This document shows positions 43,263 to 51,767 of a stretch of 54,168 bases of DNA, piece after piece. Source of the stretch: Maribacter sp. 4G9 (lineage in GTDB: Bacteria; Bacteroidota; Bacteroidia; Flavobacteriales; Flavobacteriaceae); the NCBI RefSeq assembly GCF_002742265.1, contig NZ_MDGL01000026.1, positions 1 to 54,168 of the forward strand. The letters are read 5' to 3'. The notes below the pieces were generated by a model. The model was given only the letters and a program-made list of their open reading frames with translations. It searched no databases and was not told the DNA's origin. Position 1 is the stretch's first letter. Every line of letters starts with the position of its first letter. Both the position numbers and the translations under genes were made by a program.

Positions 43263-45465
43263 CTTTTTTAATACTTAGTTTTTCCAAGGAAAGTTGATTT
43301 TTTACCAAACTATAGTAAATCCCTTTTTGGTTAATTAACGATTCATGATTACCTATTTCTTTTACTTTTCCATTACTTATTACCACAATTTGATCGGCAT
43401 TCTTGACAGTGCTTAGGCGGTGGGCAATGACAATGGCAGTTCTATTTTTAAAGAATGCATTCAGATTTTTCATAATTATGCGCTCATTCTTTGCATCTAA
43501 AGCGGAAGTTGCTTCATCAAAAAATAGAAAATGCGGATTTTTATATACAGCTCTGGCAATTAATAATCGCTGCTTTTGTCCAGTACTCATTCCAATTCCT
43601 TCATTGCCGATTTTGGTATTGAAACCTAAGGGCAGTGATTTAATAAAGTCATCAATGTTCGCTGTTTTTGCGGATCTTAAAAGTCGATCTTCGTCAATTG
43701 TATTGTAACCCACAGCGATGTTTCCTGCAATCGTATCGTTGAACAGGTATCCCTCCTGCATGACCACTCCCACATTCGCCCGCCAACTTTTAGGGGAAAT
43801 ATCACTTAGGTTATGTTCGCCATGATAAACACTTCCTTTAGTCGGCTCATAGAATTTTAACAGGATTTTCATTAAGGTAGTCTTTCCACTTCCACTAGCG
43901 CCAACGATTGCCGTCGTTTTATTTGCCGGGATTGTTAAGCTCAATTTGCTTAAAACATTTTCGTCATTTCCATGGTATCTGAATGCTACATCTTTAATGA
44001 CAAGGTCATTGTTTAATTCAATATTTGAAATGTATGTTTTGTCTGGATTTTCCTCATCTAGTTTGTCATGGATTTCCCCCAACCTTTCCAAGCTGATTTT
44101 GGCATCTTGGGCAGCCCTAATGAAAGTTACAAGTTGGGTAATGGGAGCATTTAACTGCCCTATTATATATTGGATGGACAACATCATACCAAGGCTGATA
44201 GAACCTTTGATTACAAGTACTGCTGACATGAACGTGATAAGAATATTTTTCGCTTCGTTAATGAACGAAGATCCTACTTCCTGCGTTTGCTCCAAAGCGA
44301 GATTTTGCATATTCACTTTAAATAATCGTGCTTGGACAAATTCCCAACCCCATCTTTTTTGTTTTTCAGCATTATTCATCTTTATTTCCTGCATACCGCT
44401 AATAAGCTCAATGACCGTACTTTGTTCCATACTCAATTGAGAAAACCGCCTGTGGTCTAGTTCTTTTCTGCGTTTAAGAAAAAATAAAATCCAACCGATA
44501 TATAAAAGGCTCCCGAACGCAAATATTAAAAAAATAGTAAGGTCATAGTAGATTAATACTGCTCCAAAAACCAGTAGATTCGCTAGAGAAAACAATGTAC
44601 TTAAGGTTGAACCGGTCAGCAAATTCTCAATACGATTATGGTCATTGATTCGCTGCATGATATCACCGGTCATTCTTGTGTCAAAATAAGATATCGGCAG
44701 GTTCATTAGTTTGATGAAAAAATCGGAAACCAGGGAAATGTTAATACGAGTGCTCAAGTGTAGTAAGATGAAACTCCGGAATACCTCAACACTAGTACGA
44801 CCAATAAAGAGCATAATTTGAGCCAGGAGAATCAAATAGATGAAGTTGATATCTTGATTTTGAATGCCGACATCTACAATACTTTGAGTCAGAAAAGGAA
44901 GAATGAGTTGTAAAAGGCTGCCTACTAGAAGTCCAATACATAACTGAACCAAAAGATTTTTATATTTGAAGAGATATTGATAAAGAAATAGAAAAGAACG
45001 TTTATCATTACGCTCCCATTTTTGTTTTCTGAATTTTGGTGTTAGTTCTAACAACAAAGCGATACCTTCTTTCAAATTTTCCGTAGCATTATTACTTATC
45101 CAATGAGAAATAAACTCATCCTTTGAATAGGTTATTAGCCCGAAGGCAGGGTCGGAAAGGTAGACAGTATCATTTTTGATTTTATAGACAACTACAAAGT
45201 GAGCCTTGTTCCAATGAACAATCAAAGGTAATGGAGCTTCTTTGAGTTTGACATAGTTCATTTTTAGGCCCAATGACTTAAAACCGATAGCCTCGGCGGC
45301 ATCACTGATTTTGAGTAAATTGCTTCCTGCCCTCGTAGTTTCGGATAGATTTCGAATTTCACGCAAGGAAATAAGTTTTCCGTAGTATTTTGAAATAATC
45401 CGTAGACATGTCGGCCCACAGTCTTTGGAATCAGGCTGCCTGTAGAAAGGAAAGGTCTTTTTCAT
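43255..45465 (-). CDS. Peptidase-containing ABC transporter (C39, PCAT)
   Basis: 736 residues. The N-terminal C39 peptidase looks active: C16 in DSKDCGPTCLRI, H89 in NKAHFVVVY and D105 in LSDPAFG. Next come a six-helix transmembrane domain (about 160-440) and an ATPase with GASGSGKTT, MSTGQKQR and FLFFDEATSALD. Such exporters cut the leader after Gly-Gly and release the core peptide. The obvious substrate is the double-glycine precursor at 49770-49931. A 12-bp palindrome lies 26 nt upstream. Confidence 0.93.
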   Translation of the reverse strand: MKKTFPFYRQPDSKDCGPTCLRIISKYYGKLISLREIRNLSETTRAGSNLLKISDAAEAIGFKSLGLKMNYVKLKEAPLPLIVHWNKAHFVVVYKIKNDTVYLSDPAFGLITYSKDEFISHWISNNATENLKEGIALLLELTPKFRKQKWERNDKRSFLFLYQYLFKYKNLLVQLCIGLLVGSLLQLILPFLTQSIVDVGIQNQDINFIYLILLAQIMLFIGRTSVEVFRSFILLHLSTRINISLVSDFFIKLMNLPISYFDTRMTGDIMQRINDHNRIENLLTGSTLSTLFSLANLLVFGAVLIYYDLTIFLIFAFGSLLYIGWILFFLKRRKELDHRRFSQLSMEQSTVIELISGMQEIKMNNAEKQKRWGWEFVQARLFKVNMQNLALEQTQEVGSSFINEAKNILITFMSAVLVIKGSISLGMMLSIQYIIGQLNAPITQLVTFIRAAQDAKISLERLGEIHDKLDEENPDKTYISNIELNNDLVIKDVAFRYHGNDENVLSKLSLTIPANKTTAIVGASGSGKTTLMKILLKFYEPTKGSVYHGEHNLSDISPKSWRANVGVVMQEGYLFNDTIAGNIAVGYNTIDEDRLLRSAKTANIDDFIKSLPLGFNTKIGNEGIGMSTGQKQRLLIARAVYKNPHFLFFDEATSALDAKNERIIMKNLNAFFKNRTAIVIAHRLSTVKNADQIVVISNGKVKEIGNHESLINQKGIYYSLVKNQLSLEKLSIKKDA

Positions 45466-45491
45466 AAACAGAACTTTGTACTAACAAGTAG

Positions 45492-45518
45492 TAATCGATT
45501 ATGAACCATAATCGATTA
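45492..45518. promoter_or_regulatory. 27-nt perfect palindrome upstream of the peptide exporter
   Basis: TAATCGATTATG (45492-45503), AAC, CATAATCGATTA (45507-45518). No T-run follows on either strand, so it is a likely operator and not a terminator. Confidence 0.55.
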
Positions 45519-45915
45519 AAAAACGAGCTCGGAGAAGATTTGAAAATCAAATTCTTCTTTCTATTAATATGCGCAAGGAATAACGTTTTCCTTAAATATT
45601 AAGACTCTGAACATTTTTTAATTATAAAAGTTGAATACCACAAATTTTGTGTGAAACCAGAAAGACATTTTCAATTTTCAAGGGTGCTCGCAGCTTTCGT
45701 ATATTATATGAATAATTATAGATGTAAACGTCGCAAATCCATTTGAAGATACTTAAAAAGTGCGTAATATCCTATTGATATATAGTAATTCACCTACACA
45801 AATTTTGTCTTTTACTTTAAATATCATATTTGATTTAAAGTACTATATACCCTAAATGAATAGTGGGATAGATAGGCGAATACAAACGATTTAGAATTCG
45901 CGCGAACTCAAGAAA
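45519..45915. other. Intergenic region between TonB receptor and exporter genes
   Basis: About 400 AT-rich nt with CACAAATTTTGT present twice (45639-45650 and 45797-45808), possibly regulatory. No leader-peptide-like ORF was found on either strand. Confidence 0.4.
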
Positions 45916-48321
45916 CTATTGAAAAACAAAGTTATAGGTCAGAGACAATAGCGGACTGTTCAATATGGAAAGTTCGAACGCACCCAACGGACTGTTTCCA
46001 AAGACTTCCCCATTTTCGGAACCATTTCGTTGGGTATAATAGATACTATAGGGGTTTTTTCTGCCGTATAGATTATAGATAGTAAACGTCCAATCGCTCT
46101 GCCATCTTTTTGATTCCCTTTTTACACCTTTTACGTTCCAAGAAAAATCGAGTCTGTGGTAGGTCGGTAAACGTGAATTGTTACGTTCTAGGAACAAGGG
46201 TGCCTGTATTCCTTCTAACGTCACGATTCCATTCGCGGCCGTGTAAGGTCTGCCTGTCTGTGCCGTGAAGTTGAAACTCCACGTATTGTATGGGTTGGAT
46301 TCGAAATTTATCGTTCCGTTCAATACGTGAGGTCTGTCGAAATCTGAATTGAACCATTGATTGTTATTGATGCGATCGCCGGGCTTCTCGATTTGGGAAC
46401 GCAAAAGACTTCTAGACCACGTATAGTTGAACCATCCGTTAATTTTTCCAGTTTGTTTTTTGAAACTGAGTTCTACTCCATAGGCCTTTCCTTTGCCCTG
46501 TACAACGTCACGATTAATGGTTTCACCAAGAAAAAAATCAGCCCCCGGTTTATAGGTCAAGGTATTGGTAACATCCCTATAATAACCTTCCACGCCCAAT
46601 TCTATTTTATTGCTATTTAGGTTTTTATACAGACCAAGACCATATGAATCACTTCTTTGGGGAAGAACGTTAGGATCTGAAGTCTTCCATCTAGAAGTCG
46701 GTATGGGTGTGGTGCTGTTATAGATATTCTGCAGATATTGGTTTAGCCTGGCATAGCTTGCCTTTAAAGAAGTGGTTTCTCCCAATTTTATATTTAGACC
46801 CACTCTCGGTTCCAGACCGTTGTACGTTTTAACGCCTGCCCCTTTTTCAAATTCGGTCGTACCCAATAATTCCCCACTCAAATCATCGAAGAAGTTTTGC
46901 GTATAAGGTCCGACGAGTACAAAATGGTTAAAGCGAAGACCTGCGGAAACAGAAAGATTTTCAAAGGGTGTCCAATTGACATTGCCATACCCTCCGAATT
47001 CATAACTGGATTCCTTTTCCAGAGAAACGGGCAATACGTCCGCCGAACCTGGATCAAGCTCTCCGGGGTTGATAGTATACCGATTTGCCTGTGCCCCGAC
47101 ATAGTAGTCCAAATTCGAACTCACTTCTTTCGAATATTCCGAGATGAAGCTCAAATAGTTGATTTTCGATTTGTAGGTAACCTCATTATTGCTATCCCGT
47201 TCGGGAAAAATGATTTTAGGTGTATAATCACTGGCAATTACTATTGTCTTTAGCCTTGAAGTATCATCAAAGGTATGGGACCAGTTTAACGTGCCATTCA
47301 ATGTACTGAAGTCGTACTGGTTGTTCTCGGCATTGATATTTTGGATTGCCGTGACCAAATCCAGTTGATAAAAATCCTTTGAATAAAATCCGGTAAAGGT
47401 GACTTGATCGTTATCAGAAGGGAGGTATAAAAGTTTAAAGGTGCTATCGTAAAATCTAGCCTTCGTATTTTTCAATCGCTCTGAAAAAATGGGCAATAGA
47501 AAATCGGTCACCCCCGCTCGAACTCCTGCCAGTAGCATCAGTTTATCCTTTATTAAAGGGGTTTCCAAATTCAATCTACTCGAGACTAGCCCTAATCCCC
47601 CACTAAGTTTTAGTTTATCGACGTAAGGATTATTGACCTTTATATCGAGTACCGAGGTAGCCCTGCCCCCGTAGCGCGATGGAATATTCGCACGGTATAA
47701 TTCGGAAGAGGATATGGCATCGGGAGTGAAGACGGAAAAAAGCCCGAATAGGTGGGTTGGGTTAAAGACAGGGGCATAATCATATAAGATAAGATTCTGG
47801 TCCAAGGAACCTCCACGAACCGATAGGCCGTTGCTGATTTCCCCGGCATTGTTCACACCGGCCAAAAGTGTCATGGCACGGAGCACGTCGAATTCGCCTA
47901 CCGCGGAAGGAATCATTTTCAACTCCCGAGGTGTTAACTCTACTACCCCCATTTGTGGCAAGGTGAGATTTTCGTTCATTTTCTTGGCTCTGACAATGAC
48001 CTCCGACAGTTCTTCTTGTTTTTCGTTGAGCGTTATTTCAAGGAAAACATCTTTATTGAGCTCTATTTGATGTACCTCCGTCCAGAAGCCGATATAAGAT
48101 ATCGTAACGCGATAGTTGTCTTCCGGCAGGGAGATGGAGAAAGCCCCGTTGGCATCCGACAGCCCGCCGCAATTGCAAGGAGCAATCGATATTTCGGCAT
48201 TTTCCATGGACATACCTGTATCTGCATTATCTATTTTTAGCGATAGCTCGTATTCTTGGGAATATCCTATCTGAAAACATACCAGAATAATCAGTACGGA
48301 AAAAGAGGTATATGTTTTCAT
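45916..48321 (-). CDS. TonB-dependent receptor with carboxypeptidase-like N-terminal domain
   Basis: About 801 residues: signal peptide (FSVLIILVCFQIGYSQ), a carboxypeptidase-regulatory-like beta domain (about 20-105, with APCNCGGLSDANGAFS), a plug domain (LSEVIVRAK, GSLDQNLILYDYAPVFNP) and a 22-strand barrel ending SPLLSLTYNFVFQ. The ATG at 48321 is preferred over an in-frame start at 48372. It is paired with the DUF4249 lipoprotein gene just upstream. In this setting it may import the peptide, import iron, or shelter the producer; none of this is shown. Confidence 0.9.
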   Translation of the reverse strand: MKTYTSFSVLIILVCFQIGYSQEYELSLKIDNADTGMSMENAEISIAPCNCGGLSDANGAFSISLPEDNYRVTISYIGFWTEVHQIELNKDVFLEITLNEKQEELSEVIVRAKKMNENLTLPQMGVVELTPRELKMIPSAVGEFDVLRAMTLLAGVNNAGEISNGLSVRGGSLDQNLILYDYAPVFNPTHLFGLFSVFTPDAISSSELYRANIPSRYGGRATSVLDIKVNNPYVDKLKLSGGLGLVSSRLNLETPLIKDKLMLLAGVRAGVTDFLLPIFSERLKNTKARFYDSTFKLLYLPSDNDQVTFTGFYSKDFYQLDLVTAIQNINAENNQYDFSTLNGTLNWSHTFDDTSRLKTIVIASDYTPKIIFPERDSNNEVTYKSKINYLSFISEYSKEVSSNLDYYVGAQANRYTINPGELDPGSADVLPVSLEKESSYEFGGYGNVNWTPFENLSVSAGLRFNHFVLVGPYTQNFFDDLSGELLGTTEFEKGAGVKTYNGLEPRVGLNIKLGETTSLKASYARLNQYLQNIYNSTTPIPTSRWKTSDPNVLPQRSDSYGLGLYKNLNSNKIELGVEGYYRDVTNTLTYKPGADFFLGETINRDVVQGKGKAYGVELSFKKQTGKINGWFNYTWSRSLLRSQIEKPGDRINNNQWFNSDFDRPHVLNGTINFESNPYNTWSFNFTAQTGRPYTAANGIVTLEGIQAPLFLERNNSRLPTYHRLDFSWNVKGVKRESKRWQSDWTFTIYNLYGRKNPYSIYYTQRNGSENGEVFGNSPLGAFELSILNSPLLSLTYNFVFQ

Positions 48322-48361
48322 TATCATACTTCTGTATTCTTTTTTTGGTGTAATCGAAACC

Positions 48362-49501
48362 CTAATTCTCAATCCAACCTTCGGGTTCTATACTCGTCCT
48401 GAACCTACCCTCAACACAAGGCGCAATGGTAACGTTAGGGTCGAATGGGGGGCTTGGTTCGACACTTATCGGCGGCTCAGGATCAATTTCATTATCTAAA
48501 ATGTCCGTTCTGTCTATGAAGATTGAAGCACTGGATGTCGATGTGGCGGTGAACCTACCCAAGACGATTTCATCTTCGTCATTAACGTTATAAATATTCC
48601 CTACAACTGCAGCCGGAGGAGGGGCATCGAAATTTCCGTTGTTATCGACCACATCCTTGAGTCTTTTATAATATTGAAATGCATCGAAAGATAATGACAA
48701 CTGATCCACATAAACTAAAATATCTTCTTTTGTATATAAAAGTACATTGGCGATAGGTAGAGAATTAACCGTATTGCCATTCGTAAATTCATCATCAAAT
48801 ATTTCTATTGATTCATTGTAACGTATAGTCCAACACTCTTCATCGCACTGATATGTAAAATAGGGTGCTACAAACCTAGTTCGGGAATCATCGATACAAA
48901 ATCCGTCTCTCAAAATACTCCCTGTGCAAACTTTACAAATAAATAGATTCTCGAACGAACGAAAACGCCAGAAATAGTAATTCTTTTCATCAAGAGGGTC
49001 AGTGAAGCTAACAGACAATGAATGACCTGGAACGAAACTTTCCGAAGCCTCCCTGAATTGCAATTCACTTTCAAAAGTTGCCGAGATGTCTGAAATAGGA
49101 ACAGGTGCCAGTACGGTCTCAGGAAATGAGCGGTAGGAAGTTCCATCCGCAAGTGTAACATTTATTTCCCAAGATTGTCCAGTGGTTACTGCAAAATCAA
49201 GGGGCGGCACATAGATATCCGCCTGTTCCTGTAAAGGCACAATATCCCCAGTATTCAGATTATTAAAACTTACTGTGGCCCCCTCTTGAAAAATATTTTT
49301 AATTAATCCGAATTCCGAACTAGTCCTGTTGATAGTCACATATGATGTGCCAGCGGACGAAGATGCCAATCCCTCTATGACGATGAGGCCGTCCACAAAG
49401 TCATATTCGGGAGCTACTGGGTCGATACAGCTAAAAAAAAGTAGGGGAAAAAGATAGAGTAAAGGGATAAAGCGTTTTATTCTATAATATTTAGTGAGCA
49501 T
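48362..49501 (-). CDS. DUF4249 lipoprotein
   Basis: 379 residues with a lipoprotein signal (LLYLFPLLFFSCIDPVAP), then beta-rich repeats (DFVDGLIVIEGLASSS and SYVTINRTSSEFG). The pattern is that of DUF4249 proteins that travel with TonB receptors in Bacteroidota, perhaps as surface partners. It has six to eight cysteines in the middle (FICKVCTGS, YQCDEECWT), more than usual, and may hold disulfides. The gap to the receptor start is 40 nt. Confidence 0.8.
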   Translation of the reverse strand: MLTKYYRIKRFIPLLYLFPLLFFSCIDPVAPEYDFVDGLIVIEGLASSSAGTSYVTINRTSSEFGLIKNIFQEGATVSFNNLNTGDIVPLQEQADIYVPPLDFAVTTGQSWEINVTLADGTSYRSFPETVLAPVPISDISATFESELQFREASESFVPGHSLSVSFTDPLDEKNYYFWRFRSFENLFICKVCTGSILRDGFCIDDSRTRFVAPYFTYQCDEECWTIRYNESIEIFDDEFTNGNTVNSLPIANVLLYTKEDILVYVDQLSLSFDAFQYYKRLKDVVDNNGNFDAPPPAAVVGNIYNVNDEDEIVLGRFTATSTSSASIFIDRTDILDNEIDPEPPISVEPSPPFDPNVTIAPCVEGRFRTSIEPEGWIEN

Positions 49502-49716
49502 GAATAAAATTTTATAACGATTGCTTAGACCCCATTTCCACTACAAAATATAAAATACTCGTTTGAATTAATTGTTACCAACTTCAAAAGATTCTTTTAA
49601 AGATACTGTTTTAGTTTCTAAATTTTCTCAGCTTTTCAGCAAAACGAAGATAACAACAAGACCTATCTATGGCTTAAAATAAAGTTAAGCATTTTAAAAA
49701 GAAGCAGAAATAAAAC

Positions 49717-49762
49717 AAAAAAAAGGTATGTGAACAGTTGTTTTTATACCAAGTCACATACC
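49717..49762 (-). terminator. Intrinsic terminator after the precursor-peptide gene
   Basis: Read on the minus strand: GGTATGTGA (49762-49754), a 20-nt loop, TCACATACC (49733-49725), then T8 (49724-49717). It starts 7 nt after the precursor stop codon, showing that the small gene is transcribed as its own unit. The rest of the 49502-49769 gap has no gene. Confidence 0.8.
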
Positions 49763-49769
49763 GTTTCAA

Positions 49770-49931
49770 TTAGTAGCAATACCACATGCCTCCTCGACTA
49801 GCGCAATAAGATGGTCCAGATTGACAATGAACTGTCGGCTCGTTCGTGCCATCATTACAAACTACACCGCCTCCAATAACTTTTTTCTGCTCGTTCTTAG
49901 TCAACTCCACTCCTAAACTAAACTTTTTCAT
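49770..49931 (-). CDS. Double-glycine-leader peptide precursor with four-Cys core
   Basis: 53 residues starting at MKKFSLG; an in-frame ATG at 49955 would add eight hydrophobic residues. The leader ends LTKNEQKKVIGGG, the Bacteroidota double-glycine type. Cutting after GG leaves a core of about 32 residues with cysteines at core positions about 4, 15, 22 and 31 (VVCNDG, VHCQSG, SYCASRGG, WYCY) and several Ser/Thr. Two disulfides are possible. No lanthipeptide enzymes are near. A C39 exporter, a DxD protein and a VKOR-DsbA fusion are in the same cluster. It resembles a bacteriocin or signalling peptide. Confidence 0.8.
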   Translation of the reverse strand: MKKFSLGVELTKNEQKKVIGGGVVCNDGTNEPTVHCQSGPSYCASRGGMWYCY

Positions 49932-49965
49932 GATAATGATATTTAAGTTAAACATTCTACTTACG

Positions 49966-49994
49966 GTAAGATAGTAAAGTAATCATTATCTTAC
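49966..49994. promoter_or_regulatory. Inverted repeat upstream of the precursor gene
   Basis: GTAAGATA (49966-49973) and TATCTTAC (49987-49994), 35 nt upstream of the precursor ATG, with a third half-site AATCTTAC at 50033-50040. It is a possible operator for precursor expression. Confidence 0.5.
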
Positions 49995-50036
49995 AATAAA
50001 ATATTGCTAAATCTTATTATATTTGACATAATAATC

Positions 50037-51647
50037 TTACTTTATAATAATGATATTACTAAAGGCCAACCTTTTTATAGTGTCATATATAAGACGCTGA
50101 TATTGAAGATTTTCGACTGTAATATGCTCTTCAAAGTGTTCGCTTACTTTCAATACTATTTGTCTAATCTGCTTTTCTTCTTTAATGGACTTAAGTATAA
50201 TTTCATCAATTCCGTCAAGGTAGGTTTCATGAATTTCAAGACGTTTTACATTGTAATTCAAAGTGACACAATGACTAGATTCTTCTTTTTTAAGAATCTT
50301 GTCAAAGGTCTTGAGATGCGGTTCTTCAACTATTAATTTCCAATTCCACTTTAAGTCCAATATTTTTAATCCTTCTGTGTAAATCACTTCTCTATCCATC
50401 CAATTACGGGTAAAATGAAAATTTGAAGATTGTCTATACCTATTAAACTCATCATAATATCCGTCATCAGGTATTATCTCATTAATAAGTGTCTCAAATA
50501 ATTCTCTACATTGTTTATCAAGACTATAGATTTCTTTCAATTGATTTGGGGCATTCTCCTCGTATACCAATTTTATAAGTTCATAATGGGTGTTGATAGG
50601 TCTAGAGTAATAGTACTCTGTAGCATCGATAGTTCTTTTGTAAGATTTCAAGAAATCACTTTTAGAAAGTTCTGTTATTCGGTTATCGACTTCTCCCAAT
50701 GTAGTGTATGGATCTTGAATATCAGTGTCCTCATTAATCCTGATATAATTGTAAAACCTCGTGTTAAGGACAATGTTTTTATCTTTACATAACCTCAGAA
50801 TATTAAAGTAAAAATTGGGGAATTCAATTTTCAACCTATTGGCCAAATGATCTAGAATATGAGGTAGTTTTTTACAACCCCCAACAAGGTGAATCATTTC
50901 AACGTTTGGCACGTCAGCAAAACGAAGATAATCTTGATAGAGCGGGTGTTCGACTGGGGTCGGCATAAAATAAGTAATCGGAACGTTCTCTTCTGTCGAA
51001 AGATAATAGAGTGATATCTGTTCAACCAAAAAATTAAGACTTCCTGTTTTGACTAGGTCTAAATTTGTCTTATTCGATTCTATAAAATCTATTGCTTCCT
51101 TACAATATTTTTGAATGAATGATATGTTAGACCCACCAATAATCCCCGCATTACTTGAAAATATATTCTTGTGAATATTTACTCCTTTTAAATGGGCAGG
51201 TATGACTTTGAAGTTTTTCTCTACTTCGTCCAAAATCTCTTTATTAAAAAAAAGATCCTTCTCAAGATTAGATGCAATAAGCTCAGAGTCAAGTAAGGGT
51301 TGAGGGAATCCTTTCCAAAGAAAAACATCCCCATCTACGTGGACAAAAGGTTCCTTCTGAAGACTGTAGGTTCGAATTTTTGCCACTGAAAAAAGTTGCG
51401 GATGAATTTTGAACGAATCATCAAAAATTACATGCACATCGGTATAAGGTAATTTAAGGATGTCAATCAATACTTGTTTTCCTGTTTCATCCGTATAGAG
51501 CTCCACTTGGTCATAAAGTCTTGTAAGCAACAAACAACTTAGCGACCATGACATCCAATGATACTCCGGCGAAAGCCAACCTGCGCGGATTTCCAAAGGA
51601 GATTGGTTTTGAAACGTTCCGCTCCAAAAAGTCTGAACTATTTTCAC
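50037..51647 (-). CDS. DUF6734-like protein with glycosyltransferase-type DxD motif
   Basis: 536 residues, GTG start. The first 230 residues read like a GT-A glycosyltransferase: QVELYTDETGKQVL, KIRTYSLQKEPFVHVDGDVF with D105-G106-D107 as a metal/nucleotide-sugar DxD motif, and FSSNAGIIGGSNISFIQKYC, which resembles the acceptor-side N-A-G region. I believe it belongs to DUF6734. The C-terminal 300 residues are helical and unassigned. It has no signal peptide or membrane helix, so it acts in the cytoplasm before export. It lies 105 nt upstream of the precursor gene on the same strand. It is a candidate peptide glycosyltransferase. Confidence 0.7.
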   Translation of the reverse strand: MKIVQTFWSGTFQNQSPLEIRAGWLSPEYHWMSWSLSCLLLTRLYDQVELYTDETGKQVLIDILKLPYTDVHVIFDDSFKIHPQLFSVAKIRTYSLQKEPFVHVDGDVFLWKGFPQPLLDSELIASNLEKDLFFNKEILDEVEKNFKVIPAHLKGVNIHKNIFSSNAGIIGGSNISFIQKYCKEAIDFIESNKTNLDLVKTGSLNFLVEQISLYYLSTEENVPITYFMPTPVEHPLYQDYLRFADVPNVEMIHLVGGCKKLPHILDHLANRLKIEFPNFYFNILRLCKDKNIVLNTRFYNYIRINEDTDIQDPYTTLGEVDNRITELSKSDFLKSYKRTIDATEYYYSRPINTHYELIKLVYEENAPNQLKEIYSLDKQCRELFETLINEIIPDDGYYDEFNRYRQSSNFHFTRNWMDREVIYTEGLKILDLKWNWKLIVEEPHLKTFDKILKKEESSHCVTLNYNVKRLEIHETYLDGIDEIILKSIKEEKQIRQIVLKVSEHFEEHITVENLQYQRLIYDTIKRLAFSNIIIIK

Positions 51648-51661
51648 ATAAAAACTTATTA

Positions 51662-51671
51662 TATGTACATA
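51662..51671. promoter_or_regulatory. Palindrome TATGTACATA in the divergent gap
   Basis: It lies in the 120-nt gap between the divergently transcribed DUF6734-like and VKOR-DsbA genes, with AT-rich flanks. It could be a shared operator, but ten AT-rich bases can occur by chance. Confidence 0.3.
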
Positions 51672-51767
51672 ATATACCTTTTAAAAGTAAGAAAAATAGT
51701 ATATTTTTAATAAATGCATTGTAACCGGACTCCTACTAGTTCTGCAGATTAACATAACACCTACGAA

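Noticed and set aside
45639..45808. Twice-repeated CACAAATTTTGT as promoter pair
   Set aside because: It does not match TAnnTTTG on either strand at a proper spacing; left as an unassigned repeat.
49770..49931. Lanthipeptide precursor
   Set aside because: No LanB, LanC, LanM or similar dehydratase/cyclase gene is in the cluster; a VKOR-DsbA fusion points to disulfides instead.
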